NCBI RefSeq assembly: GCF_022271405.1
Contig: NZ_JAJNAL010000030.1
Span: forward strand, 1 to 63,996
Direction: 5' to 3'
Origin: Rhodopseudomonas infernalis
GTDB taxonomy: Bacteria > Pseudomonadota > Alphaproteobacteria > Rhizobiales > Xanthobacteraceae
Length of the DNA: 63,996 bases
How positions within the stretch are numbered: position 1 is the first letter of the stretch; every line of letters starts with the position of its first letter. Made by a program: the position numbers and the translations under genes. A model generated the notes under the pieces. That model was given only the letters and a program-made list of their open reading frames with translations. It did not search any database and was not told the DNA's origin. Shown piece after piece: positions 46,180 through 54,825 of the stretch.

Positions 46180-46965
46180 ATGACAAATCAGCAAATCGCC
46201 AGTCCGGAGTTCATCACTGTCGGCGAGGGCCCGGCTCAGCGCCGGATCGCGGTCCGGTCCCGGCCCGGCAGCGGGCCCGGCCTGTTCTGGCTCGGCGGCT
46301 TCAACTCCGACATGACCGGCACCAAGGCGGTGGCGCTCGACGCCTTCGCGGCGGAGCGCGGCCGCGCCTGCATCCGGTTCGATTATTCCGGCCATGGCGA
46401 ATCCTCCGGGGCCTTCGCGGACGGCACCATCGGCCGCTGGCTCGAGGATGCGCTTGCGGTGTTCGACCGCTTCGCCAAGGGCCCGCAGGTGGTGATCGGC
46501 TCGTCGATGGGCGGCTGGATGGCGCTGCTGCTGGCGCGCGAACTGATCCGCCGCGGCGGCACGGGCCCGGCCTCGCTGGCCGGCCTGGTGCTGATCGCGC
46601 CGGCGCCGGACTTCACCGAAGCGCTGATGTGGAAAGGCTTTTCGCCCGAGATCCGGCGCCAGATCGAGACCGAGGGGGTCTGGATGCGGCCCTCGGAGTA
46701 TGGCGAGCCCTATCCGATCACCCGGGCGCTGATCGAGGACGGCCGCAACCATTTGCTGCTCGGCGGCACGATCAGCACCGGCTGCCCGATCCGAATCCTT
46801 CAGGGCAAGCAGGACCCCGACGTGCCCTGGACCCACGCCTTCGCGCTCACCGAGCACCTGCCCTGCGAAGACGTCGTACTGACCCTGATCCAGGACGGCG
46901 ACCACCGCCTCTCCCGCCCGCAAGACATCGCCCGGATGCTGGCCGCGGTGGAGGAGTTCGGGTGA
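46180..46965 (+). CDS. Alpha/beta hydrolase
   Basis: A 261-aa cytoplasmic alpha/beta hydrolase. The nucleophile elbow is IGSSMGGWMALL; the acid and histidine are in LQGKQDPDVPW and LIQDGDHRLSRPQD. The N-terminal strand pattern GLFWLGGFNSDMTGTKA and RFDYSGHGESSG match the ABHD10-like subgroup, which includes thioesterases. Substrate unknown. The 335-bp gap to infC (45845-46179) contains infC's leader and probably divergent promoters, with no gene. Confidence 0.85.
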   Translation: MTNQQIASPEFITVGEGPAQRRIAVRSRPGSGPGLFWLGGFNSDMTGTKAVALDAFAAERGRACIRFDYSGHGESSGAFADGTIGRWLEDALAVFDRFAKGPQVVIGSSMGGWMALLLARELIRRGGTGPASLAGLVLIAPAPDFTEALMWKGFSPEIRRQIETEGVWMRPSEYGEPYPITRALIEDGRNHLLLGGTISTGCPIRILQGKQDPDVPWTHAFALTEHLPCEDVVLTLIQDGDHRLSRPQDIARMLAAVEEFG

Positions 46966-46991
46966 GCCGAGGTGACGTCACCCCAATCCCC

Positions 46992-47024
46992 GCCGTCATC
47001 GCCCGCGAAGGCGGGGGATGACGG
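46992..47024. repeat. Short palindrome (CCGTCATC...GATGACGG)
   Basis: GCCGTCATCGCCCGC and GCGGGGGATGACGG form a near-perfect hairpin between the hydrolase and queG genes. It resembles the ends of R2 but is too short to assign firmly. Confidence 0.6.
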
Positions 47025-47058
47025 CTGACAGTGGCGCAGCGTCATGCGCTTCAGCGCG

Positions 47059-48264
47059 CTAGCTCGTCAGGCCCCACTCCGCCCGCACACTCTCATCGAC
47101 CTCGTCGCCGAGATGCCGTTCGCGCAGCGCCGCGAACTGATCGTGCGCAACTAACCGCCCCAGCGCCCACACCGCCGCGCCGCGCACCGCCGGATCGGCG
47201 TCGCCGAGCAGCCGCTCCGCATCCTGAGCGAGACCTGCATCCCCCGAATTGCCGATCGCGATCAGCACGTTGCGGACGAAGCGGTCGCGGCCGATGCGCT
47301 TGACCGGGGACTTGGTGAACAGCGCCCGAAACGCCGAATCGTCGAGCCGGACCAGTTCGGCCAGCGGCCGCGCCCGCAGTCCGTCGCGAGACGCCAGCTT
47401 CGCCTCGCGGCCCGCTTGCGCGAACTTGTTCCACGGGCACACCGCGAGGCAATCGTCGCAGCCGTAAATACGGTTACCAAGTTGTTGACGGAATTCGTGC
47501 GGGATCGGGCCTTTGTGCTCGATGGTCAGATACGAGATGCAGCGCCGCGCATCGAGCCGGTACGGCGCCGGAAACGCCGCGGTCGGACAGGCATCGAGAC
47601 AGTTCCGACACGAGCCGCAATGATCGCGCTCGGCGGCGTCGGGCGGCAGCTCCAGCGTGGTGAAGATCGCGCCGAGAAACAGCCAGGAGCCGAACTCGCG
47701 CGACACGAGATTGCTGTGCTTGCCCTGCCAGCCGACGCCGGCCGCATGAGCGAGCGGTTTTTCCATCACGGCCGCTGTGTCGACGAACACCTTGAGCTCG
47801 CCGCCCGCAGTGGCGACCAGCCAGCGCGCCAGTTGCTTCAGCCGCGCCTTGATGACGTCGTGATAATCGTCGCCCTGCGCATAGACCGAGATCGCCCCGC
47901 GATCTCTCTTGCCCGCCACCGCCAGCGGATCCGTTGTAGGACCATAGTTGACGCCGAGCATGATCACGGAGCGCACCTCGCTCCACATCACCCGCGGATC
48001 GGCACGCCGCTCCGGCCGGTCTGCCAGCCAGGCCATCTGCCCATGATAATCAGCAGCGAGGTAGTCGCGCAGATGTCCGAGCGCCTCGGGGATGGCATCC
48101 GGTGCGCAGACACCGATCGATCCGAAGCCGAGCGCAAGCGCCTGCGCGGCCAGCTCTGCCTTCAGTTTGCCGCAAGCATTTTCGGACGAATCCGGCGCCG
48201 GTCCGGCCCGGTTCAGAAGTCGAGATCCACGTAGGTCCGCGACGCCGGCACCCCCGCCAGCCAC
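47059..48264 (-). CDS. queG: Epoxyqueuosine reductase
   Basis: A 401-aa enzyme doing the final step of queuosine synthesis in tRNA, using cobalamin and two 4Fe-4S clusters. Cluster motifs are [13 protein letters not shown] and [11 protein letters not shown]; the N-domain has [10 protein letters not shown] and [22 protein letters not shown]-terminal HEAT-like repeat ([20 protein letters not shown]) is present, as in the family. No ATG lies near the true N-terminus. The in-frame GTG at 48264 is the only plausible standard start and makes the gene overlap the upstream GST gene by 52 bp. Conserved sequence begins about 25 residues later, so the start is uncertain. Confidence 0.9.
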   Translation of the reverse strand: MAGGGAGVADLRGSRLLNRAGPAPDSSENACGKLKAELAAQALALGFGSIGVCAPDAIPEALGHLRDYLAADYHGQMAWLADRPERRADPRVMWSEVRSVIMLGVNYGPTTDPLAVAGKRDRGAISVYAQGDDYHDVIKARLKQLARWLVATAGGELKVFVDTAAVMEKPLAHAAGVGWQGKHSNLVSREFGSWLFLGAIFTTLELPPDAAERDHCGSCRNCLDACPTAAFPAPYRLDARRCISYLTIEHKGPIPHEFRQQLGNRIYGCDDCLAVCPWNKFAQAGREAKLASRDGLRARPLAELVRLDDSAFRALFTKSPVKRIGRDRFVRNVLIAIGNSGDAGLAQDAERLLGDADPAVRGAAVWALGRLVAHDQFAALRERHLGDEVDESVRAEWGLTS

Positions 48265-48905
48265 TCGCTCAGCAGCGGACGGAATGACGGCCGCGACTTG
48301 ATCCGCGCGTACCAGGCCTTGGCGGCTTCGTCCTCGATCCATGGCACGTCGCCCAAATAATCGATCGCCGACAAATGCGCCGCAGCGGCGAGGTCGGCGT
48401 AAGTCATCCGGTCGCCGGCGAGAAAGTTCCGCGTCCGCGCCAGCCAGCCGATATAGGCCAGATGATAGCGCACGTTGGCGGTCGCGGCGCGGATCACGTC
48501 CATGGCCGGCGGGCCGCCGCCGTCCTCTTCGCTCATGAAGCGCTTGTAGATGCGCTCGGTCACCAGCGGGCCGCTGGCTTCCTCGAAGAACTTGTCGTTG
48601 AACCAGTCCAGCAGCCGACGCACTTCGATCCGCTCGGCGATCGATTGCGGCAACAGCCGCCGGTCGCCGAAGCCTGCGCCATGTGACTCGTCGAGAAACT
48701 CGGCGATCACGCCGGCGCCCGGAACCGGCGGCTGCCCTTCGGCAATCAGCACCGGCGTCGTACCGGCCGGATTGAGCGCCAGGAACGCGGTTCGGCGCTC
48801 CCACGGGCGCTCTTCAACCAGCCGCAAGTCCAGACCGTGTTCACCGAGCGCAAGCCGCACGAACCGGGATTGCGGGCAGAACGGGTGGTGAAACAGGGTG
48901 TACAT
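48213..48905 (-). CDS. Glutathione S-transferase family protein
   Basis: A 230-aa GST with an N-terminal thioredoxin-like domain (about 1-80: [20 protein letters not shown] and [20 protein letters not shown]) and an all-helical C-terminal domain (90-225). [10 protein letters not shown] supplies the Ser/Cys region near the glutathione thiol. Substrate class cannot be decided. It overlaps queG at its 3' end, so the two are probably co-transcribed. Confidence 0.88.
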   Translation of the reverse strand: MYTLFHHPFCPQSRFVRLALGEHGLDLRLVEERPWERRTAFLALNPAGTTPVLIAEGQPPVPGAGVIAEFLDESHGAGFGDRRLLPQSIAERIEVRRLLDWFNDKFFEEASGPLVTERIYKRFMSEEDGGGPPAMDVIRAATANVRYHLAYIGWLARTRNFLAGDRMTYADLAAAAHLSAIDYLGDVPWIEDEAAKAWYARIKSRPSFRPLLSEWLAGVPASRTYVDLDF

Positions 48906-49129
48906 GGCGACCTTGATAGTTACGCAGGCTTAACAAACTGTGGCCGACAATCGGCGGTCGTGATCGCGGCGCGGCCCGCGGCGGCGCCAAACTACTGAAG
49001 TGCGGCGCGCTGGCAAGGCGGCTTTTGGCAAGGCAGCTCCGGCACATTTTTGACATTGCGGCCCGCTACCGAATGCGCGACAAGGTTCCGCCTGTCCGAG
49101 ACTGATCCCCCTTCCAGCGGACTACCCCC

Positions 49130-49936
49130 ATGCTTTCCGATATCATCAGGGCTGTCATTCTCGGCATCGTCGAGGGTGTAACCGAGTTTCTGCCGGTGTC
49201 CTCGACCGGCCATCTGCTGCTCGTCGGTCGTTTCTTCAATCTCGGCGAGGACGCGTTCTGGAAAAGCTTCGCGGTGCTGATCCAGCTCGGCGCGATCCTG
49301 GCGATCCTGTCGATCTATTTCGCCAAATTGTGGCGGATTGCGCTCGGGATGTTTTCCGACCCGGCCGCGCAGCGCTTCGTCATCGGCGTCTTGGTGGCAT
49401 TTCTGCCTGCCGCCGTGATCGGCGCGGCGGCAGGTTCCTACATCAAGGCCTATCTGTTCAATCCTTGGGTGGTGTGTTTCTCGCTGATCGTCGGCGGCGC
49501 CATCCTGCTGTGGGTCGATCAGCTCGACCTCAACCCGCAGCACCACGACGCCACCGCGTTTCCGATCAAGATGTATTTCTACATCGGCTGCGCCCAGTGC
49601 ATGGCGATGATCCCCGGCGTGTCACGCTCGGGCGCCAGCATCGTCGCGGCGATGCTGTTCGGCGCCGACAAGCGCTCGGCCGCGGAGTTCTCGTTCTTCC
49701 TGGCGATCCCCACCATGGTGGGGGCATTCGCGTACGACTTCTACAAGAACCGCGGCGAGATGACGACCGATCACCTCACTATCGTGGCGGTCGGCTTCGT
49801 GGTGTCGTTCATCACCGCGGTGATCGTGGTGAAGACGTTCCTCGGCTACGTCACCCGGCACGGCTTCGAGCTGTTCGCCTGGTGGCGCGTCGTGGTCGGC
49901 ACGCTCGGCCTGATCGCGCTGGCGATGGGCCGCTGA
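49130..49936 (+). CDS. uppP: Undecaprenyl-diphosphatase
   Basis: A 268-aa membrane enzyme (UppP/BacA) that recycles the undecaprenyl carrier for peptidoglycan and confers bacitracin tolerance. Both active-site motifs are intact: EGVTEFLPVSSTGHLLL (about 17-33) and PGVSRSGASI (about 162-171). There are about eight transmembrane helices. It is monocistronic and convergent with the following epimerase-like gene; the 224-bp upstream gap (48906-49129) has no gene. Confidence 0.96.
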   Translation: MLSDIIRAVILGIVEGVTEFLPVSSTGHLLLVGRFFNLGEDAFWKSFAVLIQLGAILAILSIYFAKLWRIALGMFSDPAAQRFVIGVLVAFLPAAVIGAAAGSYIKAYLFNPWVVCFSLIVGGAILLWVDQLDLNPQHHDATAFPIKMYFYIGCAQCMAMIPGVSRSGASIVAAMLFGADKRSAAEFSFFLAIPTMVGAFAYDFYKNRGEMTTDHLTIVAVGFVVSFITAVIVVKTFLGYVTRHGFELFAWWRVVVGTLGLIALAMGR

Positions 49937-49982
49937 TCGGCCCGGCATCGCCGGCATCGCCGCATCAGGCGGCGCGGCGATG

Positions 49983-50954
49983 TCACGCTCCGACGTTTTT
50001 GCGCGCGAACTGACCGGTGGCGCGGAAGCGCCAGAGATAGGACGGCACGATCGCCTGCATCGAGTCCGGCGTGATGCCGAGGCCCTGCAGCGTCAGCCCG
50101 GCGCTAACGGCAGCTTCCGACACGACGTTGTCCACCTTCAGCAGCGAAACCTGATCGGGCGTCAGCTTGAAATCGCCGGGGGCAAACTGCAGCAAGCCCG
50201 CCTGCAGGCTGGCGAGCCCGAACGGCAGCGGCAGCAGCCACCGCTTGCGATCGACGGTGTCGAGAATCAGCTGGATGATCTCGCGCATCGTCATCTGCTC
50301 GGGACCGCCGAGTTCGTAGGTCGCGCCCGGGCGGGCATGGCCCTCGACCGCCTCGGCGACCGCGCGCGCGACATCGCCGACATAGACCGGCTGCAGCTTG
50401 GTGTCGGCGCCGACCAGCGGCAGCACCGGGGAAATCCGCGCCAGCGTGGCGAAGCGATTGGTGAACTGATCTTCAGGCCCGAACACAACCGAGGGCCGCA
50501 GGATCGTGGCCTGCGGCACGGCCGCCAGCACGGCCTGTTCGCCGGCCGCCTTGGAGCGGGCGTAACGCGCCGCTGAGTTGGCATCGGCGCCGATCGCCGA
50601 GACATGCACCATCCGGGCGCCGACCGCCGCAGCCGCGTTGGCGATCGCCGCCGCGCCGTCGGCCTGCACCGCATCGAATTTCTGGGCGCCGCCCTCGGCC
50701 AGGATCCCGACCAGATTGATCGCCACGTGCGCGCCACGCATCGCCGCCGCCACCGATTCGGGGTAGCGCAGATTGGCCTGCACGGCGTGGATCTGTCCGA
50801 CCCGGCCGAGCGGCTGCAGATGCCCGGCAAGCTCCGGACGCCGCACCGCCACCCTGATTCGGTAGTCCCGCCGGGCCAGCGCGCTGACCACATGGCGGCC
50901 GATGAAGCCCGAACCGCCGAAAACCGTGACGAGGGTGTCGATATTGGAATGCAT
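49983..50954 (-). CDS. NDUFA9-like NAD(P)-binding protein
   Basis: A 323-aa atypical short-chain dehydrogenase/epimerase of the complex I NDUFA9 subunit family. The Rossmann motif is VFGGSGFIGRHVVSAL (about residues 11-26), followed by VHVSAIGADANSAARYARSK (the Tyr-x-x-x-Lys-like YARSK), RPSVVFGPED, QPVYVGDVARAV and YELGGPEQMTM. In mitochondria this subunit stabilises complex I; in alphaproteobacteria a similar role is inferred but not proved. The ATG at 50954 is preceded by AGGA at good spacing; the ATG at 50963 is the alternative. Confidence 0.87.
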   Translation of the reverse strand: MHSNIDTLVTVFGGSGFIGRHVVSALARRDYRIRVAVRRPELAGHLQPLGRVGQIHAVQANLRYPESVAAAMRGAHVAINLVGILAEGGAQKFDAVQADGAAAIANAAAAVGARMVHVSAIGADANSAARYARSKAAGEQAVLAAVPQATILRPSVVFGPEDQFTNRFATLARISPVLPLVGADTKLQPVYVGDVARAVAEAVEGHARPGATYELGGPEQMTMREIIQLILDTVDRKRWLLPLPFGLASLQAGLLQFAPGDFKLTPDQVSLLKVDNVVSEAAVSAGLTLQGLGITPDSMQAIVPSYLWRFRATGQFARKNVGA

Positions 50955-51112
50955 ACGGATCATCCTGGGTCGGAAAGGCGCGCCGGAAAGCTCCGGCAAT
51001 CGCCCTTATTCTGGCGGTTTCGCGTTAAGCCATCAACCTTTCGCTGTACAGCGGAATTGGCAACGCAAAGCAATTTGACATTTCCGTATCGGGTCCCTAT
51101 CAACCCGCCCGG

Positions 51113-51197
51113 GCCCAGGTGGCGGAATTGGTAGACGCGCTGGTTTCAGGTACCAGTGGGTAACACCGTGGAGGTTCGAGTCCTCTCCTGGGCACCA
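51113..51197 (+). tRNA. tRNA-Leu (CAG)
   Basis: An 85-nt class II tRNA with a long variable arm. The acceptor stem is GCCCAGG/CCTGGGC, followed by ACCA encoded in the DNA. The D-arm is TGGCGGAATTGGTAGACGC. The anticodon stem-loop is CTGGT-TTCAGGT-ACCAG with anticodon CAG. The T-arm is GAGGTTCGAGTCCTC. It reads CUG codons, the dominant Leu codon in this GC-rich genome. Confidence 0.97.
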
Positions 51198-51369
51198 TTG
51201 CCCTGCCCGCAGCTCTTTGCTGTTTCTTGTTGTGGCTGCCCCTTCCCGCCCTCCTCTCGTTGATGTCGGCATCTCGGCCGCATGGCTCGCCACTTGCTGG
51301 CTCGAGCGTTAGGTTGAGCGGCGCTTCGAGGCGTCGGCCTCGTCTTCCCAAACAACGGTTTGCCTGACC

Positions 51370-51984
51370 ATGACCATTCGACTGCACCGCGGCGATCTGC
51401 CGGATCTTTCGCGCTACACCACCTCTGTGGCGATCGACACCGAGACGATGGGGCTGCATCCGCATCGCGACCGGCTGTGCGTGGTACAATTGTCGAACGG
51501 CGACGGCAGCGCCGATGTGGTGCAGATCCCGCGCGGCCACAGCGACGCACCGAACCTGAAGCGGCTGCTGGCCGACCCCGGCATCGTGAAGATCTTCCAC
51601 TTCGCCCGGTTCGACCTCGCCGCTCTCTACAACGGGCTCGGCGTGATGCCGCAGCCGGTGTACTGCACCAAGATCGCCTCCCGGCTGTCGCGCACCTACA
51701 CCGATCGCCACGGCCTCAAGGATCTGGTCCGCGAGCTGCTGAACGTCGATCTGTCGAAGCAGCAGCAGTCGAGCGACTGGGGTGCCGAAACGCTGAGCGA
51801 CGCCCAGCTCGCCTATGCGGCGTCGGACGTGCTGCATCTGCACGCGCTGCGCGACAAGCTCGATGTCATGCTGGCCCGCGAGAACCGAACCGAGCTGGCA
51901 CAGGCCTGCTTCGCGTTCCTGCCGCATCGCTCCCGTCTCGACCTCGAGGGCTGGAGCGAGGAAGACATCTTCGCGCATTCCTAG
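51370..51984 (+). CDS. rnd: Ribonuclease D (short form)
   Basis: A 204-aa DEDD-family 3'-5' exonuclease. The first acidic motif is VAIDTETMGL; further acidic residues are in FHFARFDLAALYNG, and YAASDVLHLHAL gives the Tyr/Asp motif. It lacks the HRDC domains of full-length E. coli RNase D (375 aa), as is common in alphaproteobacteria. It would trim tRNA or other RNA 3' ends; fittingly it lies 172 bp after a tRNA gene. Lipid A export genes follow on the same strand. Confidence 0.92.
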   Translation: MTIRLHRGDLPDLSRYTTSVAIDTETMGLHPHRDRLCVVQLSNGDGSADVVQIPRGHSDAPNLKRLLADPGIVKIFHFARFDLAALYNGLGVMPQPVYCTKIASRLSRTYTDRHGLKDLVRELLNVDLSKQQQSSDWGAETLSDAQLAYAASDVLHLHALRDKLDVMLARENRTELAQACFAFLPHRSRLDLEGWSEEDIFAHS

Positions 51985-52220
51985 ATTCGCGTGATTTAAC
52001 GGGCGGAATCGCCCCGTTTCGGTCATACTCGTCGTCCTGATGGGCTTGTGATCGGCTCGGCTCCTGGGTCCCCTCGCCTGTCGCGTTGATTGCGACTATC
52101 TGGGGTTGCTCCTCCGCGTCGGATTGCTGCCGGCCGGTTCCCTGTCCGGAGCAAAGATTGGAAACGGCAAGGTGCGCGACTGGCTGCTGAGGCCTGTCCC
52201 GGCCTCGCGCGGGAGCGGCG

Positions 52221-52979
52221 GTGGCATCAGTTCAGACGGCGACCTATCGGACCAGCATGGAGGCGCGCTTCGCGGCAGCGGCGCGTCACAGCCGGCTGGT
52301 GCGGACGCTGCGCCTGGCGGTGCCGCTCGCGGTGGCTCTCTCGCTCGCCGCGATCCTCGCCATCTCGGTATTCAACCCGTTCCGCATGCTGGCAAAATTG
52401 CCGCTCGACGTCGGCGACCTGGTGGTCTCCGGCACCAAGATCACGATGGAATCGCCGCATCTGGCCGGCTTCACCAATGACGGCCGCCCGTACGAGATGT
52501 GGGCGCGCTCGGCGACCCAGGATCTCACCAGCGCCGACCACGTCGACCTGCACACCCTGCGGGCCAAGGTGGTCAACGACGATCAGTCGACGGTGGTGAT
52601 CGAAGCCCGGGACGGCAAATTCAACACCAAGGCGCAGATGTTGAACCTGCAGAAGGACGTCTATCTGCGCACCTCGACCGGCAGCGAAGCCTGGATGACA
52701 CAGGCCGATATCGATATGGGCAAGGGCAACGTGTCGTCGGACGAGCCGGTCGACGTCAAATGGCTTGGCGGCAAGTTGCGCGGCCAACGGCTGCGGCTTA
52801 CCGAGAAAGGCGATGTGATCCGATTCGAAGGCGGGGTTGTGATGAACCTGGACAATGCCAGCCTTCCGGCCGCTCCGGAAGACGCCGAAGCGCAGCCGCC
52901 GACCGCCCCCGCACCGCGAGCGGAGCAGACGGCGAAAGCCAAGTCGGCTCCCCGCCAACGTGAAGTGACCCGTCCATGA
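52221..52979 (+). CDS. lptC: LPS export protein LptC
   Basis: A 252-aa single-pass inner-membrane protein of the LPS transport bridge. A short N-terminus is followed by the transmembrane segment VPLAVALSLAAILAISVF (about 34-51) and a periplasmic OstA-like beta-jellyroll (TKITMESPHLAGFTNDGRP, EARDGKFNTKAQMLNLQKD). The start is GTG 52221 with GGAG upstream. The C-terminal 40 residues are Pro/Ala/Lys-rich, longer than in enterics. Its stop overlaps the lptA ATG (ATGA), implying coupled translation. Confidence 0.92.
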   Translation: MASVQTATYRTSMEARFAAAARHSRLVRTLRLAVPLAVALSLAAILAISVFNPFRMLAKLPLDVGDLVVSGTKITMESPHLAGFTNDGRPYEMWARSATQDLTSADHVDLHTLRAKVVNDDQSTVVIEARDGKFNTKAQMLNLQKDVYLRTSTGSEAWMTQADIDMGKGNVSSDEPVDVKWLGGKLRGQRLRLTEKGDVIRFEGGVVMNLDNASLPAAPEDAEAQPPTAPAPRAEQTAKAKSAPRQREVTRP

Positions 52980-53644
52980 CCACTGCCAGTTCTCGTCCCG
53001 CCCGCCGCATGCTGTGTGCGATTGCTGGCGCCGCGCTGCTGGCCGGCGCGACGGGAAGCGGCGCCTCGGCGCAGAGCGCCGTGCAGGGCGTTCCGAACGC
53101 CATGCAGGGCTTCTCGCAGAACCGCGACCAGCCGATCCAGATCGAATCCGACACGCTGGAAGTCCGCGACAAGAAAAAAGAGGCGACCTTCGCGGGCAGC
53201 GTCAAAGTGGTGCAGGGCGACACCACCATGACCTCCAAGAGTCTCGTGGTGTTCTATGATCAGGACCCGCCCGACGCCGGCCCGACCAAGCAGGCCAAGC
53301 GCAAGGCGATGCCGGCGGCGACGCCCGGCCCCGGCGGCACCTCGTCGATCCGCCGGCTCGAAGCCAAGGGCAATGTGGTCGTCACCCAGAAGGACCAGGT
53401 CGTGACCGGCGACAGCGCAGTGTTCGACACCAAGACCAATCTGGTGACGATGCTGGGCAATGTGGTGCTGACCCAGGCCAAGAACGTGGTCCGGGGCGAT
53501 CGGCTGCTGGTCGACATGACGACCGGCGTGTCGCGGGTCGAGTCCAACACCGGCCGCGTGCAGGGCTTGTTTCAGTCGTCCGGCAATGGCAGCACCGGCA
53601 ACCCGCTCGGCATCGGCGCTCCGGCAGCCGGTCAGAAGAAATGA
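52976..53644 (+). CDS. lptA: LPS transport periplasmic protein LptA
   Basis: A 222-aa secreted protein forming the periplasmic LPS filament between LptC and LptD. The signal peptide runs to about ATGSGASAQS. The OstA domain includes QPIQIESDTLEVRDKKKEAT, FAGSVKVVQGDTTM and RLEAKGNVVVTQKDQVV. A Pro/Lys-rich insertion of about 25 residues (GPTKQAKRKAMPAATPGPGG) interrupts the domain. It follows lptC with a 4-bp overlap and precedes lptB. Confidence 0.93.
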   Translation: MTTASSRPARRMLCAIAGAALLAGATGSGASAQSAVQGVPNAMQGFSQNRDQPIQIESDTLEVRDKKKEATFAGSVKVVQGDTTMTSKSLVVFYDQDPPDAGPTKQAKRKAMPAATPGPGGTSSIRRLEAKGNVVVTQKDQVVTGDSAVFDTKTNLVTMLGNVVLTQAKNVVRGDRLLVDMTTGVSRVESNTGRVQGLFQSSGNGSTGNPLGIGAPAAGQKK

Positions 53645-53701
53645 TCGCGCGATGGCGCCGACCCGCAGCACGGCGAACCGCGAAACTTGATCGGTGACGG
53701 A

Positions 53702-54658
53702 ATGGTGGATCTTCTCGGCATGTTCCGGCGGCGAGACACGAAGCGGCCGGGCGTTGCTCGGCCTGGCCCGGATATCACCGCCCTGCAGGCCGAAGTTGGC
53801 GAGTTGCTGACTGCGCCGGTCCGCGACGCTCCGGTTGATCGTGCCGCCGGCCAGGAGGCGCCGCTGGCTCCCACCCCCGCCCCGCAGCGGCAACGCCGGC
53901 CGTCGGCAGCGCCGATGCAGGAGCGCGTGGCCCATGCCGGCTATCTGGCGGTCCACAGCATCGAGAAGAGCTTCGGCACCCGCAAGATCGTCCGCGGCGT
54001 CAGCATCTATGTCCGCCGCGGCGAAGCGGTCGGCCTGCTTGGTCCGAACGGTGCCGGCAAGACCACCGTGTTCTATATGATCACCGGCCTGATCAAGGCA
54101 GACCGCGGTGCGATCGAGCTCGACGGGCACGACGTCACCAAGCTGCCGATGTATCAGCGCGCCCGGCTCGGCATCGGCTATCTGCCCCAGGAGGCCTCGA
54201 TCTTTCGCGGCCTGAATGTCGAGCAGAATATCATGGCGGTGCTCGAGGCGGTCGAGCCGGACAAGCGCAAGCGTGAGGCCGAGCTCGACAACCTGCTGCA
54301 GGAGTTCAACATCGAACGATTGCGCAAGTCGCCGTCGATCGCGCTGTCGGGCGGCGAACGTCGCCGCGTCGAAATTGCGCGGGCACTGGCGAGCCGGCCG
54401 AACTACATGCTGCTCGACGAGCCGTTCGCCGGCATCGACCCGATCGCGGTCGGCGACATTCAGGATCTGGTGCGCCACCTCACCAATCGCGGTATTGGCG
54501 TACTAATTACCGACCATAACGTCCGTGAGACACTTGGTCTCACCGACCGTGCCTACATCGTTTATGCGGGCGAAATCCTGACCGAAGGCACGCCAGAGGA
54601 GATCGTCAACAACCCGGATGTCCGCCGCCTTTACCTTGGCGAGGAATTCCGCCTGTAA
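53702..54658 (+). CDS. lptB: LPS export ABC ATPase LptB
   Basis: A 318-aa ABC ATPase energising LPS extraction. The Walker A is GPNGAGKTT, the signature ALSGGERRRVEIARAL, the Walker B LLDEPFAGIDP and the H-loop LITDHNVRE. LPS-type features are GYLPQEASIFRGLNVEQNI. Relative to E. coli LptB (241 aa), about 78 residues precede the ABC fold and are Pro/Arg-rich (MVDLLGMFRRRDTKRPGVAR and onward). An internal ATG at 53915 would give the ordinary short form, so the extension needs confirming. Confidence 0.93.
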   Translation: MVDLLGMFRRRDTKRPGVARPGPDITALQAEVGELLTAPVRDAPVDRAAGQEAPLAPTPAPQRQRRPSAAPMQERVAHAGYLAVHSIEKSFGTRKIVRGVSIYVRRGEAVGLLGPNGAGKTTVFYMITGLIKADRGAIELDGHDVTKLPMYQRARLGIGYLPQEASIFRGLNVEQNIMAVLEAVEPDKRKREAELDNLLQEFNIERLRKSPSIALSGGERRRVEIARALASRPNYMLLDEPFAGIDPIAVGDIQDLVRHLTNRGIGVLITDHNVRETLGLTDRAYIVYAGEILTEGTPEEIVNNPDVRRLYLGEEFRL

Positions 54659-54825
54659 TCGGTTGCAGTCCGGGCGACGACGCGGCATGCTACCGGTCCC
54701 TTGCTCCCGCCGCCCAACTAACCGGCTGAGCCGCCTACTCCAAATTTCCAATTCGTCAAGGCGTATACATCAGCTTGGGAAAGGCGTAAGCAAGAAACGG
54801 ACCAACTTGGATCGTTCTTGCCGCC

